From the NCBI RefSeq assembly GCF_014851905.1, contig NZ_JACVAQ010000003.1, positions 124,001 through 188,000 on the forward strand: a DNA stretch of 64,000 bases, written 5' to 3'. The translations under genes and the position numbers were made by a program. The notes below the pieces were generated by a model. The model did not search any database. It saw nothing but the letters and a program-made list of their open reading frames with translations, and was not told the origin of the DNA. The stretch comes from Pseudomonas sp. PDM14. Its GTDB lineage: Bacteria; Pseudomonadota; Gammaproteobacteria; Pseudomonadales; Pseudomonadaceae. This document shows, in pieces, positions 1 through 8,292 of this stretch (the first letter of the stretch is position 1; every line of letters starts with the position of its first letter).

Positions 1-1052
1 GCCAGTACAGCGCGACCCTGGGCACCAGTGCCTGGGAAATCGACTTTTTTGGCCGTCTGCGCAGCCTCAACCAGCAGACCCTGGAACAGTACTTCGCCAG
101 CGAGGAAGCCCGACGCAGCACGCAGATCAGCCTGGTGGCCAGCGTGGCCAACGCCTACCTGACCCTGCAGGCCGACCAGGCCCTGCTGCAGCTGACCCGC
201 GACACGCTGGAGACCTACCGCAAGAGCTACAGCCTGACCGAGCGCAGCTTCAACGTCGGTGTCGCCGATGCGCTGTCGCTGAGCCAGGCGCGCACCGCGG
301 TGCAGAGTGCCGAAGCCAGCCTGGCGCAGTACACCCGCCTGGTCGCCCAGGACCGCAACGCGCTGGCGCTGCTGCTGGGCAATGGCGTACCGGCGAACCT
401 GCCGGCCGGTGCGGTGCTGGATGCCGACCTGCTCGCCGAGGTGCCGGCGGGGTTGCCGTCCGACCTGCTGCAACGTCGCCCCGACGTGCTCCAGGCCGAA
501 CATGCGCTGCGCTCGGCGAATGCCAGCATCGGCGCGGCGCGTGCGGCGTTCTTCCCCAACATCAGCCTGACGGCCAACGCCGGCACGGCGAGCAGCCAGC
601 TGTCCGGCCTGTTCGATGGGGGTTCCGGCACCTGGCTGTTCCAGCCGCAGATCAACCTGCCGATCTTCACCGCCGGACGCCTGAAGGCCAACCTCGACTA
701 CGCCGAGGTGCAGAAGGACATTCAGGTGGCGCAGTACGAGAAAGCCATCCAGACCGCCTTCCAGGAAGTCGCCGATGGCCTGGCCGCGCGTACCACCTAC
801 GAGCAGCAGCTCACTGCCCAGCGTGCGTTGGTCGCCACCAGCGAGGACTACTACGGCCTGGCCGAGCGGCGCTTCCGCACCGGGGTGGACAGCTACCTGA
901 CCCTGCTCGACGCCCAGCGTCAGCTGTTCAGCGCCAGGCAGCAGCTGATCGGAGACCGCCTCAACCAGCTGGTCAGCGAGGTCAACCTGTACAAGGCCCT
1001 CGGCGGCGGCTGGAACGAGCAGACCCAGACGGCCCAGGCACCGGCCAACTGA
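1..1052 (+). CDS. RND efflux outer membrane channel, OprM/TtgC family (5' truncated)
   Basis: The reading frame is open from the first bases of the window (codons start at base 3), so the true start lies upstream and this is the C-terminal part of an outer membrane factor. The visible protein starts [20 protein letters not shown], typical of the OprM/NodT-type TolC family. It carries the long periplasmic helices and the repeat signature [27 protein letters not shown], which marks the start of the second structural repeat. Such proteins form the trimeric exit duct of tripartite RND pumps. The inner membrane pump and adaptor genes would be expected just upstream, outside the window, so the specific pump cannot be named. 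A GTG at 135 is in frame but internal to the conserved domain and is not a start. A strong terminator follows. Confidence 0.93.
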   Translation, partial: QYSATLGTSAWEIDFFGRLRSLNQQTLEQYFASEEARRSTQISLVASVANAYLTLQADQALLQLTRDTLETYRKSYSLTERSFNVGVADALSLSQARTAVQSAEASLAQYTRLVAQDRNALALLLGNGVPANLPAGAVLDADLLAEVPAGLPSDLLQRRPDVLQAEHALRSANASIGAARAAFFPNISLTANAGTASSQLSGLFDGGSGTWLFQPQINLPIFTAGRLKANLDYAEVQKDIQVAQYEKAIQTAFQEVADGLAARTTYEQQLTAQRALVATSEDYYGLAERRFRTGVDSYLTLLDAQRQLFSARQQLIGDRLNQLVSEVNLYKALGGGWNEQTQTAQAPAN

Positions 1053-1065
1053 GTTCGCCCGAAAC

Positions 1066-1095
1066 GAAAAAGCCCCGGCATGCCGGGGCTTTTTT
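1066..1095. terminator. bidirectional Rho-independent terminator
   Basis: A perfect palindrome, AGCCCCGGCATGCCGGGGCT (1071-1090), is flanked by an A-run on the left and a T-run on the right. It can therefore end both the efflux channel gene (+) and trmA (-). Confidence 0.9.
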
Positions 1096-1158
1096 GTGGG
1101 TGCTGCATGCGCCGCCTCCGTAGACGAGCGGTGCTGCGGCGCACCCTGCGCGGCAACG

Positions 1159-2244
1159 TCAGCGGCGTACCAGCAGCACGCCCGACTCCATGTGATGGGT
1201 CCACGGAAACTGATCGAACAGCGCGCAGCGCTCGATGCGGTGCGTGTCGTTGAGCTGGGCGATGTTCGCTGCCAGGGTCTCCGGGTTGCAGGAGATGTAC
1301 AGGATGTTGTCGAAGCGCCGGGTCAGCTCGCAGGTGTCCGGGTCCATGCCGGCGCGGGGCGGGTCGACGAACACGGCGCCGAAGTCGTAGGACTTCAGGT
1401 CGATGTCGGCCAGGCGGCGGAACGGACGCACCTCGTTCAGCGCCTGGGTCAGTTCCTCTGCACTCAGGCGCACCAGCTCGATGTTGTCGATGCCGTTGTC
1501 GGCCAGGTTGGCCAGCGCGGCATTGACCGAACTCTTGCTGATCTCGGTGGCCAGCACCTTGCGCACGCGGGTCGACAGCGGCAGGGTGAAGTTGCCGTTG
1601 CCGCAGTACAGCTCCAGCAGGTCGTCGTCACGCTCGCCGAGCGCCTCGACGGCCCAGGCGAGCATCTGCTGGCAGACCAGGCCGTTGGGCTGGGTGAAGG
1701 CGCCCTCGGGCTGGCGGTAGCGGAAGGTGCGCCCGGCCACCTGCATTTCTTCCTGCACGTAGTCGCGGCCGATCACCAGGCGCTGACCGCGCGAGCGGCC
1801 GACCAGACTGACGCCCAGCCTGGCCGCCAGCTGTTCGGCCTCGGCCTGCCAGGCAGCGTCCAGCGGGCGGTGGTAGCACAGGGTGATCAGCGCATCGCCG
1901 GCCAGGGTGGTGAGGAACTCGACCTGGAACAGCTTGAATGAGAGAGCCTTGCTCGCCTGCCAGGCAGCCTTGAGCTGAGGCATCAGCTCATTGATGCGCA
2001 GGCTGGCGATGGGGAAGTCATCGATCAGAATCGGCGTGTGCTTGTCGCCGGCGGCGAACATGGCGTAGTGGCGCTCTTCCTGTTCGCGCCACAGGCGGAA
2101 CTCCGCGCGCAGGCGGTAGTGTTCGCCCGGCGAGGAAAATACCTGTGGCTCTGGGGCGGCGAAAGGCGCGAGTAGCTCGCGCAGGCGGTCGGTCTTTTCC
2201 TGCAGTTGGGCGGCGTAGGCCGCGGCGTCGCGAGTCTGGTTCAT
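1159..2244 (-). CDS. trmA: tRNA (uracil-5-)-methyltransferase TrmA
   Basis: This 361-residue protein matches the length of E. coli TrmA (366) and should form m5U54 in the T-loop of tRNA using S-adenosylmethionine. The SAM-binding motif [15 protein letters not shown] lies mid-protein. The catalytic cysteine is in YISCNPETL (C319), and the C-terminal HHMES motif supplies the general base E353. The start codon overlaps the stop of the upstream purine permease gene (ATGA at 2241-2244), so the two are translationally coupled. The lack of an N-terminal TRAM domain separates it from RlmD. Confidence 0.95.
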   Translation of the reverse strand: MNQTRDAAAYAAQLQEKTDRLRELLAPFAAPEPQVFSSPGEHYRLRAEFRLWREQEERHYAMFAAGDKHTPILIDDFPIASLRINELMPQLKAAWQASKALSFKLFQVEFLTTLAGDALITLCYHRPLDAAWQAEAEQLAARLGVSLVGRSRGQRLVIGRDYVQEEMQVAGRTFRYRQPEGAFTQPNGLVCQQMLAWAVEALGERDDDLLELYCGNGNFTLPLSTRVRKVLATEISKSSVNAALANLADNGIDNIELVRLSAEELTQALNEVRPFRRLADIDLKSYDFGAVFVDPPRAGMDPDTCELTRRFDNILYISCNPETLAANIAQLNDTHRIERCALFDQFPWTHHMESGVLLVRR

Positions 2245-3539
2245 GCGGTCGTGGTGAAGGCGTATTTGAGGACGAAAAGGATGGCGAGGCTCACCAGCGC
2301 CGGATTGAGTTCACGCCAGCGCCCGGCCAGTGCCTTGATCGCCACCCAGGCGATGAAGCCCAGGGCGATGCCGTTGGCGATGGAGAAGGTCAGCGGCATG
2401 GCCAGGGCGGTGATCACCACCGGCGCGGCGACGGTGATGTCACTCCAGTCGACTTCGGCCAGGCCGGAAGTCATCAGCACGGCGACGAACAGCAGCGCCG
2501 GGGCGGTGGCGAACGGCGGCACGGTGCCGGCCAAGGGGGCGAAGAACAGCGCGAGCAGGAACAGCCCGGCGACCACGCAGGCGGTCAGCCCGGTGCGCCC
2601 GCCAGCGGCGACGCCGGAGGCGGATTCGATGTAGCTGGTGGTGGTGCTGGTGCCCAGCAGCGAGCCGCCCATGGCCGCGGTGCTGTCGGCGATCAGCGCG
2701 CGGCCCATCTTTGGCAGGTGGCCGTCGGCGCGCATCAGCCCGGCGCGTTTGGCCACGCCGATCAGGGTGCCGGTGTTGTCGAACAGGTCGACGAAGAGGA
2801 AGGCGAAGATCACGCTGATCATGCCCACGTCCAGCGCGCCCAGCAGGTCCAGTTGCAGCAGGGTCGGCATGATCGACGGCGGCAGCGAGACCACGCCGTT
2901 GAACGGCGTCAGGCCGAGCAGCACGGCGAGCAGGGTGACTGCGAGGATGCCGATCATCACCGCGCCGGTGACGCGCCGCGCCTCCAGGGCGACGATCAGG
3001 AAGAAGCCGAGGATCGCCAGCAACGGGCCGGGCGCGGTGAGGTCGCCGAGGCCGACCAGGGTCGCCGGGTTGGCAATCACCAGGCCGGCTTCCTTGAGCG
3101 CGATCAGTGCCAGGAACAGGCCGATGCCGGCGCTGATCGCCGAACGCAGCGGCAGCGGGATGCTGTTGACGATCCATTCGCGAATGCGGAACACCGAGAG
3201 CACGAAGAACAGCGTGGCCGAGATGAATACCGCGCCCAGCGCCACCTGCCAGCTGTAGCCCATGTGCAGGACCACGGTGTAGGTGAAGAAGGCGTTGAGG
3301 CCCATGCCGGGAGCGAGGGCAATCGGGTAGTTGGCGATCAGGCCCATCAGTGCCGAGCCGATGGCGGCGGCCAGGCAGGTGGCGACGAACACGGCGCCGA
3401 CGTCCATGCCGGTCTTGCCGAGGATTTCCGGGTTGACGAAGAGGATGTAGGCCATCGTCAGGAAGGTGGTCAGGCCGGCCAGGATCTCGGTGCGCACGGT
3501 GGTGTTGTGCGCCTTGAGGTGGAAGAGTCTTTCCAGCAT
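2241..3539 (-). CDS. NCS2-family purine (adenine/guanine/hypoxanthine) permease
   Basis: The protein has 432 residues and starts [37 protein letters not shown], the typical N-terminus of AzgA/PbuG-type NCS2 proton symporters. It is hydrophobic throughout, with the [13 protein letters not shown] and [25 protein letters not shown] motifs characteristic of this branch. The frame extends 14 codons further upstream, but the family start is the ATG at 3539. It overlaps trmA by four bases. Its substrate within the purine bases cannot be decided from sequence alone. Confidence 0.92.
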   Translation of the reverse strand: MLERLFHLKAHNTTVRTEILAGLTTFLTMAYILFVNPEILGKTGMDVGAVFVATCLAAAIGSALMGLIANYPIALAPGMGLNAFFTYTVVLHMGYSWQVALGAVFISATLFFVLSVFRIREWIVNSIPLPLRSAISAGIGLFLALIALKEAGLVIANPATLVGLGDLTAPGPLLAILGFFLIVALEARRVTGAVMIGILAVTLLAVLLGLTPFNGVVSLPPSIMPTLLQLDLLGALDVGMISVIFAFLFVDLFDNTGTLIGVAKRAGLMRADGHLPKMGRALIADSTAAMGGSLLGTSTTTSYIESASGVAAGGRTGLTACVVAGLFLLALFFAPLAGTVPPFATAPALLFVAVLMTSGLAEVDWSDITVAAPVVITALAMPLTFSIANGIALGFIAWVAIKALAGRWRELNPALVSLAILFVLKYAFTTTA

Positions 3540-3844
3540 GGTTTGGCCCCCGGGGCGTCGGCTGCGGACCGGCAAAAGCAAAGCACAGCGTCGCTGGCTG
3601 CGCTGCTCGATAGGCCGGTCGGGAAAAGGCGCGCATCATACCAGCTCACCCACACGCGATGCATGCGGGCGCCGGCCGGTGGCGGGGCGCTGGCGAACAT
3701 CGCCGCGCGGCCTCGGTCACATGGGCTACAAGGCCCCGGTTTCAGCCCCGGTTAAGGGGCGCGCCGCTACAGGCTATACCGGATGGGTGACGCATCGTCC
3801 TCGCTTCGCCGTCCGGACCCGAGGCAGATTTTCAGGAGATTGCC
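3540..3844. other. intergenic region between divergent purine permease and DJ-1 genes
   Basis: These 305 bases separate two divergently read genes and must hold both promoters. I saw no clear consensus promoter, no purine-riboswitch core and no credible small gene. The frames crossing it are low-complexity extensions of the flanking genes. A Shine-Dalgarno sequence (AGGAG near 3834) lies just before the DJ-1 gene. Confidence 0.6.
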
Positions 3845-4399
3845 ATGACTACCAGAGCCCTGATCGCCGTCGCCGATGGCGTGGAAGACCTCGAAACCGT
3901 AACCCTCATCGATGTGCTGCGCCGCGCCGAAGTCGAAGTGGTGGTCGCCAGCATCGAGAACCGGCGCATGTTCACCTGTGCCCGTGGCAGCCGCATGACC
4001 GCCGACATCATGCTGGTCGATGTGCTCGCCCAGGACTTCGACCTGATCGTCCTGCCCGGCGGCATGCCCGGTGCCGAGCGCCTGGCCGCGCACGAACCGC
4101 TGGCCGACAAGGTCCGCGAGCAGGCGCGCAGCGGCCGCCTGTTCGCTGCCATCTGCGCCTCCGCCGCGCTCGGTCTGCAGGCGTTCGGCGTGCTCAAGCA
4201 GCGGCGCGTTACCTGCTATCCCTCGTTCAGCGACCGGCTCTCCGGCTGCACCTATGTCGACCAGTCGGTGGTGCTCGACGGCAACTGCATCACCAGCCAG
4301 GGCCCGGCCACCGCCCTGGAGTTCGCCCTGACCCTGGTCGAGCAACTGGTTGGCAAGACCACGCGCAACCAGGTGGCGAACGCCATGCTGGTGCCCTGA
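3845..4399 (+). CDS. DJ-1/YajL family protein (ThiJ/PfpI superfamily)
   Basis: This 184-residue protein has the size and fold signature of DJ-1/YajL proteins, which protect against oxidative and carbonyl stress (a glyoxalase/deglycase activity is debated in the literature). The nucleophile-elbow cysteine is C104 in AAICASAAL, and the conserved partner glutamate is E17 in GVEDLETV. An AGGAG ribosome site is well spaced from the ATG. The stop codon overlaps the start of the next gene (TGATG, 4397-4401), so the downstream lipoprotein is probably made from the same transcript. The exact subfamily (YajL, YhbO or other) is not fully certain, but the ETV motif after the glutamate favours the YajL/DJ-1 branch. 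Confidence 0.9.
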   Translation: MTTRALIAVADGVEDLETVTLIDVLRRAEVEVVVASIENRRMFTCARGSRMTADIMLVDVLAQDFDLIVLPGGMPGAERLAAHEPLADKVREQARSGRLFAAICASAALGLQAFGVLKQRRVTCYPSFSDRLSGCTYVDQSVVLDGNCITSQGPATALEFALTLVEQLVGKTTRNQVANAMLVP

Positions 4400-4842
4400 T
4401 GCGTGCCTTCGGCGCAGTCGTCCTGGGTCTGCTGCTCGTGGCCTGTGCGGCGCCGACGCCGGTCGAGCGGCACGGCCTGGGCCTGCATCGCGCACAGGTC
4501 ACCGCGCAGTCGGGCTGGACGCCGATGAGCGATGCGCAGGGCAACATGCAGTACTGGGTCGAGCCGCAGGCGCAGCTCAGCGAGCAGCAACTGGACAGCG
4601 CCGAAGCACTGTTCGACGAGACGGGTCAGGCGGTGGTGCTGCTGACCTTCGATGCCACCGGGCGCGGCAAGCTGGAACAGATGACCCGTGACGCGCTGAA
4701 CCAGCCGCTGGCGATCCTCATCGATGGCACGTTGCGCCTGGCGCCCCTGGTGCAGGCGCCGATCAGCGATGGGCGCATCGTCATTTCCGGCTTCATGTCC
4801 GCCGACGAAGCCCTGCGGATGGCGGCCACGCTGAAACCCTGA
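4399..4842 (+). CDS. small lipoprotein with SecDF P1 head-like domain
   Basis: The predicted protein has 147 residues. A short hydrophobic N-terminus ends in LLLVAC, a lipobox with C16 as the lipidated residue, so it should be exported and membrane-anchored. The remainder (LTFDATGRGKLEQMT, LAILIDGTLRLAPLVQAPI, ISGFMSADEALRMAATL) resembles the P1 head subdomain of SecD, but none of the SecD membrane segments are present. It is therefore a stand-alone periplasmic P1-like domain. It is coupled to the DJ-1 gene by a one-base stop/start overlap (TGATG). Function is unknown. A role in translocation or envelope proteostasis would be speculation. Confidence 0.8.
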   Translation: MRAFGAVVLGLLLVACAAPTPVERHGLGLHRAQVTAQSGWTPMSDAQGNMQYWVEPQAQLSEQQLDSAEALFDETGQAVVLLTFDATGRGKLEQMTRDALNQPLAILIDGTLRLAPLVQAPISDGRIVISGFMSADEALRMAATLKP

Positions 4843-4936
4843 GAGCGTCGCCGGGCTCAATGCGCCAGTCAGGCATGAGGCCCTGGAGGGTGCGCCGTGC
4901 GCACCAGAGCCAGCCGCGCGCTACCTGAACCAGCGT

Positions 4937-5347
4937 TCAGCCGCAGCACTCACGGCTGTCCAGCGCTTCGAGCAGACGGCAGTGTTCGGCGTGGCCGCTG
5001 TGGCAGTCGGCCAGTTTGCGCAACTCGGCCTGCATGCTGAGCAGGTCGCGGATGCGCGTCTCGATGGCGTCCAGGTGTTCGCGGGCCATGCGGTCGGCGG
5101 CGTCGCAGGGGCTTTGCGGGTGCGCGGCGAGGTCCAGCAGATTGCGGATCTCGTCGAGGCTGAAGCCCAGTTCGCGGCCACGGCGGATGAAGCGCAGGCG
5201 GCGTACGTCGACTTCTTCATAGTGGCGATAACCCGAGGCGCTGCGTGCGGGGGCGGGCAGCAGGCCGGAGCGTTCGTAGAAGCGGATGGTCTCCAGGTTG
5301 ACGCCACTGTCGCGGCTGAGGGCGCCGATGGTGAGCGGCTTGCTCAT
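4937..5347 (-). CDS. MerR-family heavy-metal-responsive regulator (ZntR/CadR/PbrR-like)
   Basis: The protein has 136 residues: a MerR winged helix at the N-terminus (LTIGALSRDSGVNLETIRFYERSGLLP), a dimerisation helix, and a metal-binding C-terminus. Cysteines sit at 81, 115 and 123 with nearby histidines (CHSGHAEHC), plus C134 and C135 at the extreme end. This spacing resembles the three-cysteine pattern of MerR/ZntR/CadR proteins, so the inducer is probably a divalent metal such as Cd, Zn, Pb or Hg. The gene is divergent from a cation exporter, and the promoter between them has the lengthened spacer such regulators act on. Which metal it senses cannot be fixed from sequence. Confidence 0.92.
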   Translation of the reverse strand: MSKPLTIGALSRDSGVNLETIRFYERSGLLPAPARSASGYRHYEEVDVRRLRFIRRGRELGFSLDEIRNLLDLAAHPQSPCDAADRMAREHLDAIETRIRDLLSMQAELRKLADCHSGHAEHCRLLEALDSRECCG

Positions 5348-5363
5348 GATGACTCCGAGGGTG

Positions 5364-5394
5364 TTGACCCTGTAGTGACTACGGGGTTTAGCCT
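5364..5394 (+). promoter_or_regulatory. MerR-type promoter and operator (19-bp spacer)
   Basis: The -35 TTGACC (5364-5369) and -10 TAGCCT (5389-5394) are separated by 19 bases instead of 17, the hallmark of MerR-family activated promoters. Within the spacer lies a near-perfect 21-bp dyad (5367-5387): ACCCTGTAGT-G-ACTACGGGGT, with one mismatched pair. It drives the exporter gene starting at 5423. Confidence 0.92.
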
Positions 5395-5422
5395 AGCGCC
5401 ATCTTCAACGTGGAGAAAGCCA

Positions 5423-6067
5423 ATGAGCGCACATTGCTGTAATCACGGCCCGTCCGAGCAGGACGCCATTCGTTCGCAACGCTACCGGCGCATCCTGTGG
5501 ATCGCCCTGGTGGCCAACCTGGCGATGTTCGTCGTCGAAATCGGTGCCGGTGTGAAGGCTGGTTCGGTCTCACTGCTGGCTGACTCGGCGGACTTCCTCG
5601 GCGACGCCGCCAACTACGGCATCAGCCTGTGGGTGCTTGGCCTGGGCCTGGCGATACGCGCACGGGCCTCGCAGTTCAAGGCGCTGTGCATGCTGCTGTT
5701 CGGCATCGGCGTGCTCGGTGCGGCGATCTGGCACCTGCTCCAGGGTGGCGTGCCCAGTGCGCCGACCATGGGCGTGATCGGCACCCTGGCGCTGCTCACC
5801 AACCTTGGCGTGGCGGCGCTGCTGTATGCCTACCGCGAGGGTGACAGCAACATGCGCAGCGTGTGGTTGTGCACGCGCAACGATGCCCTCGGCAACCTCG
5901 CGGTGCTGGCGGCGGCGCTGGGCGTGTTCGGTACCGGCAGCGCCTGGCCGGACCTGATCGTCGCGGCGATCATGGCCTTTCTGGCGATTTCCGCGGCGAT
6001 TCAGGTGCTGCGCCAGGCGAGTGGCGAGTTGCGCGAGGACGTTCACGAGGGGCACGGTCATGGCTGA
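5423..6067 (+). CDS. cation diffusion facilitator-like metal exporter
   Basis: The protein has 214 residues with about six hydrophobic segments and no long C-terminal cytoplasmic domain, a short CDF-type cation transporter. Putative metal-site segments are LLADSADFLGDAANY in TM2 and RNDALGNLAVL in TM5, at the positions of the HxxxD/DxxxD motifs of CDF exporters. A Cys/His-rich N-terminus (SAHCCNHG) may bind metal. The ATG at 5423 follows a TGGAGA ribosome site and the MerR promoter. The gene overlaps the next gene by eight bases. The upstream in-frame extension crosses the promoter and is rejected. The likely role is efflux of the metal sensed by the neighbouring regulator. Confidence 0.9.
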   Translation: MSAHCCNHGPSEQDAIRSQRYRRILWIALVANLAMFVVEIGAGVKAGSVSLLADSADFLGDAANYGISLWVLGLGLAIRARASQFKALCMLLFGIGVLGAAIWHLLQGGVPSAPTMGVIGTLALLTNLGVAALLYAYREGDSNMRSVWLCTRNDALGNLAVLAAALGVFGTGSAWPDLIVAAIMAFLAISAAIQVLRQASGELREDVHEGHGHG

Positions 6068-6395
6068 CGTCCTGCACCTGGCCATCGATCAGGCTTTCAG
6101 CGATGCCCGTCAGGCGCTGGCACAGCGGCAATGGCCTGCGGCATACGCCAGCCTGGAGCGTGCGCACATTCTCAGCCAGCGCCTGCCGCTGCTGCACCTG
6201 CACAGCCACTGGCTGATGCTGCAAGTGGGCTGGCGCTGCCGCGACTGGCGCGAGGTGCTCGGTCAGGCGCCGCGGATGCTTGCGGCGCTGTTGTTCTCGC
6301 GGCTCTGGGTACCGCTGGGCAATACCGGGCGGGCGCGGGTCAGCGCGTTCCGGCCGATGCCGATCAGCGCGGAGCTGCAGCGCCTGTTGCGCTGA
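6060..6395 (+). CDS. DUF3703 family protein in metal-efflux operon
   Basis: This small cytoplasmic protein of 111 residues starts MADVLHLAIDQAFSDARQAL. It contains a helical, TPR-like region (AYASLERAHILSQRLPLLHLHSHWLMLQVGWRCRDW) and matches what I recall of the DUF3703 family. It overlaps the exporter gene by eight bases, so expression is coupled. Conserved histidines and Trp-Arg-Cys-Arg-Asp-Trp are notable. DUF3703 genes are commonly found next to MerR/CDF pairs, but their biochemical role is not established. Confidence 0.82.
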   Translation: MADVLHLAIDQAFSDARQALAQRQWPAAYASLERAHILSQRLPLLHLHSHWLMLQVGWRCRDWREVLGQAPRMLAALLFSRLWVPLGNTGRARVSAFRPMPISAELQRLLR

Positions 6396-6846
6396 AAGTC
6401 GTCTGCGGTCACGCAACGGCTCTACGTAAGACGCCGGCGAAGCGCATCCGCGGGGTTATGGGTGCGCACGATGCGAGGAGCCGCAACAGCGCTTCTTCTG
6501 CGCGCCAAGCTACGCTCAACCCACGCCTGAGTGCTCGATGGCCGCGCAGCGACAGTCCGCCACAGCGGCAATCCACCACAGGGTGTCGGCAAACGCGGCG
6601 GGATATTCTTTGATCGTCCATTGATCTGCATCAATGACCCGTTCGGGTCGGCATGCTGGCTGTTTTGGCCGGATGCGCGCAGCAGGCCGATTTCCAATAA
6701 GAACAATTTCCCCACCCCGGACTCCAAACCTGGAGCCGCTGGTCGGCTTGGAACCGTTCACCTGCGTGTAAGGCCCGTCGTAGAGGCCGCCGTGCAGGCT
6801 AGAAGGGTTCCCGGTAGCCAGAACACAACCTGACCGAGGAAGTCCC
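6396..6846. other. 451-bp intergenic region upstream of the bd-type oxidase operon
   Basis: No credible gene was found here. The region contains the Anr/FNR-like box at 6621-6634 and must hold the cioAB promoter. The distance from the box to the first codon is about 210 bases, so a long untranslated leader is likely. The two large minus-strand frames crossing it show no family features and lack good ribosome sites. Confidence 0.7.
6621..6634 (+). promoter_or_regulatory. Anr/FNR-type box upstream of cioAB
   Basis: TTGATCTGCATCAA is a perfect match to the FNR/Anr consensus TTGAT-N4-ATCAA. In Pseudomonas, cioAB is known to respond to Anr and to cyanide. Whether this site activates or represses cannot be told, because no clear -10 was found at the expected spacing. 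Confidence 0.85.
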
Positions 6847-8289
6847 ATGTTCGGCTTAGAAGCCCTGGACCTGGCGCGAATACAGTTCGCCTTCACCATC
6901 TCGTTCCACATCATCTTTCCGGCCATCACCATCGGTCTCGCCAGCTATCTGGCGGTGCTCGAAGGGTTGTGGCTGAAGACCGGGCAGGAGGTCTACCGCG
7001 ACCTCTACCACTTCTGGTCGAAGATCTTCGCCGTCAACTTCGGCATGGGCGTGGTCTCCGGCCTGGTCATGGCGTACCAGTTCGGTACCAACTGGAGCGC
7101 CTTCTCCGACTTTGCCGGCGCGGTCACCGGGCCGCTGCTGGCGTACGAGGTGCTCACCGCGTTCTTCCTCGAAGCCGGCTTCCTTGGCGTCATGCTGTTC
7201 GGCTGGAATCGCGTCGGGCCTGGCCTGCACTTCTTCTCTACGGTGATGGTGGCGGTCGGCACGCTGATTTCCACTTTCTGGATTCTCGCCTCCAACAGCT
7301 GGATGCAGACCCCGCAGGGCTTCGAGATCATCGACGGCCGGGTAATCCCCACCGACTGGTTCGCGGTGGTGTTCAACCCCTCGTTCCCCTATCGCCTGAT
7401 GCACATGGCCACCGCCGCGTTCCTCGCCACGGCGTTCTTCGTCGGCGCCTCGGCGGCCTGGCACCTGCTGCGCAAGCGTGACAACCCGGCGGTGCGGCAG
7501 ATGCTGTCGATGGCCATGTGGATGGCGCTGATCGTCGCGCCGATCCAGGCGGTGATCGGCGATTTCCACGGCCTCAACACCCTGGAGCACCAGCCGGCGA
7601 AGATCGCCGCCATCGAAGGCCACTGGGAAAACCCGCCCGGCGAGGCGACCCCGCTGATCCTGTTCGGCTGGCCGGACATGGAAGAAGAGGTCACCCACTT
7701 CAAGCTGGAAATTCCCAAGCTCGGCAGCCTGATCCTGACCCACAGCCTGGACAAGCAGGTGCCGGCGCTGAAGGAGTTCGCCAAGGAAGACCGACCGAAT
7801 TCGACCATCGTGTTCTGGTCGTTCCGCATCATGGTCGGCCTGGGCTTGCTGATGATCCTGGCCGGTGCCTGGAGCCTGTGGCTGCGCCTGCGCGGCCGGC
7901 TGTTCGAGTCGCGGCCGTTCCTCTATTTCGTGCTGTGGATGGGCCCGTCCGGGCTGATCGCCATCCTCGCCGGCTGGTTCACCACCGAGATCGGCCGCCA
8001 GCCGTGGGTGGTCTACGGCCTGATGCGCACCGCCGATGCCTCCTCGGGGCATAGCGTGGCGCAGATGAGCCTGACCCTGATCATGTTCGTGGTGGTGTAC
8101 TTCGCCGTGTTCGGCGCGGGCTTCAGCTACGTCATGCGCCTGGTGCGCAAAGGCCCGATCACCGACGAAGGCAAGGAGCAGGGCGTGGGTGGCCCCGGAC
8201 AGAAACGCACGCCGGCGCGGCCGATTTCGGCGGCCGACGAGGGCATGGAAGACGACGACAGCAAAGACGACCTGGGCGCGAGGAGCTGA
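6847..8289 (+). CDS. cioA: cyanide-insensitive cytochrome bd-type ubiquinol oxidase subunit I
   Basis: This 480-residue integral membrane protein is the haem-bearing subunit of a bd-family quinol oxidase, which reduces O2 to water in the inner membrane. Haem ligand histidines are visible at H21 (FTISFHIIFP) and H186 (RLMHMATAAFLA). Motifs GVVSGLVMAYQFGTNW, LEAGFLGVMLFGW and the quinol-site segment GDFHGLNTLEHQPAKIAAIEGHW are present. The short Q-loop and the acidic/charged C-terminal tail are typical of the CioA branch of Pseudomonas. Subunit II follows three bases later, then a DUF2474 peptide. Confidence 0.95.
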   Translation: MFGLEALDLARIQFAFTISFHIIFPAITIGLASYLAVLEGLWLKTGQEVYRDLYHFWSKIFAVNFGMGVVSGLVMAYQFGTNWSAFSDFAGAVTGPLLAYEVLTAFFLEAGFLGVMLFGWNRVGPGLHFFSTVMVAVGTLISTFWILASNSWMQTPQGFEIIDGRVIPTDWFAVVFNPSFPYRLMHMATAAFLATAFFVGASAAWHLLRKRDNPAVRQMLSMAMWMALIVAPIQAVIGDFHGLNTLEHQPAKIAAIEGHWENPPGEATPLILFGWPDMEEEVTHFKLEIPKLGSLILTHSLDKQVPALKEFAKEDRPNSTIVFWSFRIMVGLGLLMILAGAWSLWLRLRGRLFESRPFLYFVLWMGPSGLIAILAGWFTTEIGRQPWVVYGLMRTADASSGHSVAQMSLTLIMFVVVYFAVFGAGFSYVMRLVRKGPITDEGKEQGVGGPGQKRTPARPISAADEGMEDDDSKDDLGARS

Positions 8290-8292
8290 ACC

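Noticed and set aside
1096-3755. Large plus-strand frames opposite trmA and the purine permease
   Set aside because: Low-complexity Gly/Arg/His-rich translations typical of the antisense of GC-rich genes; both minus-strand genes are clearly real.
3540-3844. Purine riboswitch before the NCS2 permease
   Set aside because: No core consensus of the purine riboswitch seen and such riboswitches are mainly known from Firmicutes.
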